Below are positions 62,201-64,000 of a stretch of 64,000 nt of DNA, in pieces (positions within the stretch are counted from its first letter, which is position 1; the number at the start of each line of letters is the position of its first letter). The notes under the pieces are model-generated. The model did not search any database. It worked only from the letters and a program-made list of their open reading frames with translations, and was not told the origin of the DNA. Source of the DNA: Parapedobacter pyrenivorans (GTDB lineage: Bacteria > Bacteroidota > Bacteroidia > Sphingobacteriales > Sphingobacteriaceae); contig NZ_BMER01000001.1 of assembly GCF_014636865.1 (NCBI RefSeq), forward strand, positions 1,662,718 through 1,726,717. The letters are read 5' to 3'. The translations under genes were made by a program, and so were the position numbers.

Positions 62201-64000
62201 CTAAAATGTATAACCTACACCAACCAAGAAATTGCGTGGCGTGCCGGGGAACAACCGGTTGAAATCATAGCCACCTACCCAATGGGTTTTATTGAATATG
62301 TTGTTCAGGTTGGCAGATAGCCTGAACTTGTCAATCGTATAATACAGTGCAGCATCGGCAACGGTATACGACGGCAAGGTAAGTACTTCACTGAATGTGG
62401 TCCTGGTACTGACGTAATTTGCGCCAGCCCCGATGCCAATCCCATTCAATGCCGGGATGGTGAATGTGTATTTTGCCCAAATGCCACCTTGATGTTTGGG
62501 AGCGTTTGGAAGTATATTGCCCACTTCATCGGCATTGTCACTTTCTGTAATCATCGTTTCATTGATGGCGAAATTGGCCGTGACACTGAGGTTGGGGAGT
62601 AGTTGGCCGTAGACATCCAACTCCACGCCCCGCGAACGCTGTTGCCCGAGTTGGCGCAGGCGATCGGGATTTCCAGGATCGTTGGCATTGATGAGGATAT
62701 TATTCTGCTCGATATGGTAAATCGCCGTATTGATGGCCAGTTGCTTATTTAGGAACTCCATTTTTGCCCCGCCTTCATACATCGTGCTGGTAAGCGGATC
62801 GAATGGGCCGCCAAACCGGTCCGGATCGCCAACGGTTCCAGCCCCTTGTGGCTGATACCCTTGGGCGTAGGTAACGTACAGGCTTATCGGTTCGATAGGT
62901 GTATATACCAAGCCAAAGCGCGGGATGAATGCCTGCTGTTGGACCTCCTCTTCATTTTCCTTTTGGTAGTTTAGGATATCGGTGTAGAATTCCTGCCTAA
63001 CGGCCAGCAGTGCCTGTATGGGGCCCCAGGTGATTTGATCTTGTACGTATACACCGTTGACGAAGTATTTGGTTACCGCCTGCGCGCTGGAAACGTTGAA
63101 GTATCCAGATATTTCGGAGATGGAATAGTCCGGATTGGTGAGGTCAAAATGCGGAACGTTTGGTACCGGGCGATTACCTTGGATGAGGTAAAGGTCTCGG
63201 TTTTCCGGGTCATAGCTGTTAATTGCACCGGTATTGGACGCATTGCGGTATCCCCTGGCATTGTAGTTGGAACCGCCAACGGGCGATACGTTCTGGATGT
63301 AGTCATAACCAACCAGCAATTTATGTGTCAAAGGTCCCGTGGTGAAATCGTTGACGAGGTACAGCGTGATGTTATCGTTGTAATTCTTTCGTTTTCGACG
63401 GATAGTCTGCATCTCCATTTGCGTAGGGATTTCCGCTCCATCGGCGTCTACAGCGTATTGATTGGACGTGCGGTGCTCCAGCAGATCTTCATCATACAGG
63501 AATTTCATGTATGATGCATTGAATGAGATACGGTCCGTAAATTTGTGCTGTAAGGATGCCGTTGTATACAAACTGAGCTCATTGGCATAGTCATTCTCTT
63601 TACCGATAGCGAATGAAATCGGCGTGGAATAAAGGTCTGTACCTGCGGTTGCTCCGAAGATGGGTTGCCCGCGGTCAAGTCTTGATTTGGTCTTGGAATA
63701 CACAAAGTCGACATTGACCTGTGTGCGGTCCGTAGGGATAAACGAGATGGACGGCGCGATGACCATGTCTTCTCCACCCTGTAATACACGGAAGGATTGC
63801 CCATTTTGGTAGGCTAGATTAAGGCGGTATAGGAGCGTTTTTTCGTTGTTCATCGGTCCGGTAAAGTCGCCTGTCATCCGGTATGTATTGTAACTGCCAG
63901 TTGCAAAGCTAACCGATTTCCGATCGACATCGAGTGGCTTTTTGGTAACCGTATTTACCGTTCCGCCTGGATCTGTGTTCGCGAATAATGCCGAGGCGGG
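62201..64000 (-). CDS. TonB-dependent siderophore receptor (5' partial)
   Basis: The frame stays open from the right edge (64000) to the stop at 62201; 599 residues are visible. The visible start is the end of the plug: PASALFANTDPGGTVNTVTK, the classic signature of ferric-siderophore receptors. The barrel follows and ends FPGTPRNFLVGVGYTF with terminal Phe. The first ATG (63877) is inside the protein and is not the start. In the barrel, LYVTYAQGYQPQGAG is typical of FhuE/FoxA-like receptors. First visible gene of the operon with PepSY and the small membrane protein. The siderophore cannot be named. Confidence 0.93.
   Translation of the reverse strand, partial: PASALFANTDPGGTVNTVTKKPLDVDRKSVSFATGSYNTYRMTGDFTGPMNNEKTLLYRLNLAYQNGQSFRVLQGGEDMVIAPSISFIPTDRTQVNVDFVYSKTKSRLDRGQPIFGATAGTDLYSTPISFAIGKENDYANELSLYTTASLQHKFTDRISFNASYMKFLYDEDLLEHRTSNQYAVDADGAEIPTQMEMQTIRRKRKNYNDNITLYLVNDFTTGPLTHKLLVGYDYIQNVSPVGGSNYNARGYRNASNTGAINSYDPENRDLYLIQGNRPVPNVPHFDLTNPDYSISEISGYFNVSSAQAVTKYFVNGVYVQDQITWGPIQALLAVRQEFYTDILNYQKENEEEVQQQAFIPRFGLVYTPIEPISLYVTYAQGYQPQGAGTVGDPDRFGGPFDPLTSTMYEGGAKMEFLNKQLAINTAIYHIEQNNILINANDPGNPDRLRQLGQQRSRGVELDVYGQLLPNLSVTANFAINETMITESDNADEVGNILPNAPKHQGGIWAKYTFTIPALNGIGIGAGANYVSTRTTFSEVLTLPSYTVADAALYYTIDKFRLSANLNNIFNKTHWVGGYDFNRLFPGTPRNFLVGVGYTF

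Noticed and set aside
1..64000. CRISPR arrays, tRNA or rRNA genes, intact insertion sequences or attachment sites
   Set aside because: None was seen. No regular direct-repeat array, no transposase or integrase frame and no cloverleaf-like tRNA sequence was recognised by eye; a dedicated scan could still find a tRNA I missed.

Overview
The window looks like a chromosome segment of a Bacteroidota bacterium, most likely Sphingobacteriaceae (Parapedobacter, Olivibacter or Pedobacter type). Signs for this are a SusC/SusD pair, several promoters of the Bacteroidota type (TTG, about 19 to 21 bases, TAnnTTTG), many lipoproteins and TonB receptors, the gene order miaB / sigma-54 activator / lptE / TPR protein / secG, and a fragment that resembles the DUF6266 family of this group. 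Base composition looks close to balanced by eye; it was not counted. No rRNA, tRNA, CRISPR array or intact insertion sequence was seen. Genus and species cannot be given.

Layout. 1-4.7 kb: a SusC receptor cut by the left edge, with its SusD lipoprotein. 4.7-5.9 kb: a decayed patch with an intact antitoxin, its RelE-like toxin broken by one missing base, and a DUF6266-like remnant. 5.9-11.7 kb: a minus-strand operon of three planctomycete-style genes (DUF1553 cytochrome, DUF1501 Tat protein, membrane cytochrome with leucine-rich repeats). 11.9-14.8 kb: DUF983 protein, AraC regulator, holin-like membrane protein and a DisA_N-like (DACNV) protein with an altered catalytic motif. 14.8-17.5 kb: a TPP riboswitch ahead of a TonB receptor, so probably thiamine uptake. 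17.6-19.7 kb: PQQ sugar dehydrogenase, dtd, MazG protein. 19.8-26.8 kb: housekeeping genes on the minus strand (groEL, groES; secG back to miaB). 26.9-34.5 kb: a second planctomycete-style cytochrome, hemW, and a nucleotide-sugar operon (uxs, galE, unknown, rfbB). 34.5-37.4 kb: small lipoproteins, an AhpD-like protein and a serine hydrolase. 37.6-43 kb: a LytS-type TPR kinase and mfd. 43-47.8 kb: lipoprotein, OmpA-family protein, NarL-type regulator and TPR kinase. 48-53.6 kb: DoxX-like protein, SnoaL-like lipoprotein, dipeptidyl peptidase III and Tat-exported phospholipase C. 53.8-55.4 kb: an unrecognised cassette of a membrane-anchored, metzincin-like metalloprotease, a 45-residue membrane peptide and a small membrane protein. 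55.4-60.6 kb: transporter, DHFR-like protein, DUF4395 protein, trans-sulfuration enzyme, and a KDG kinase / KDPG aldolase pair. 60.6-64 kb: an iron-uptake operon (siderophore receptor cut by the right edge, PepSY membrane protein, small membrane protein).

How it fits together. The genes suggest a surface-feeding aerobe that takes up glycans (SusCD, KDG/KDPG branch), thiamine and siderophores through TonB receptors and oxidises sugars in the periplasm with PQQ and c-type cytochromes. The items most worth following are the metalloprotease cassette, the DisA_N-like protein, the planctomycete-style cytochrome systems and the broken toxin beside a live antitoxin.
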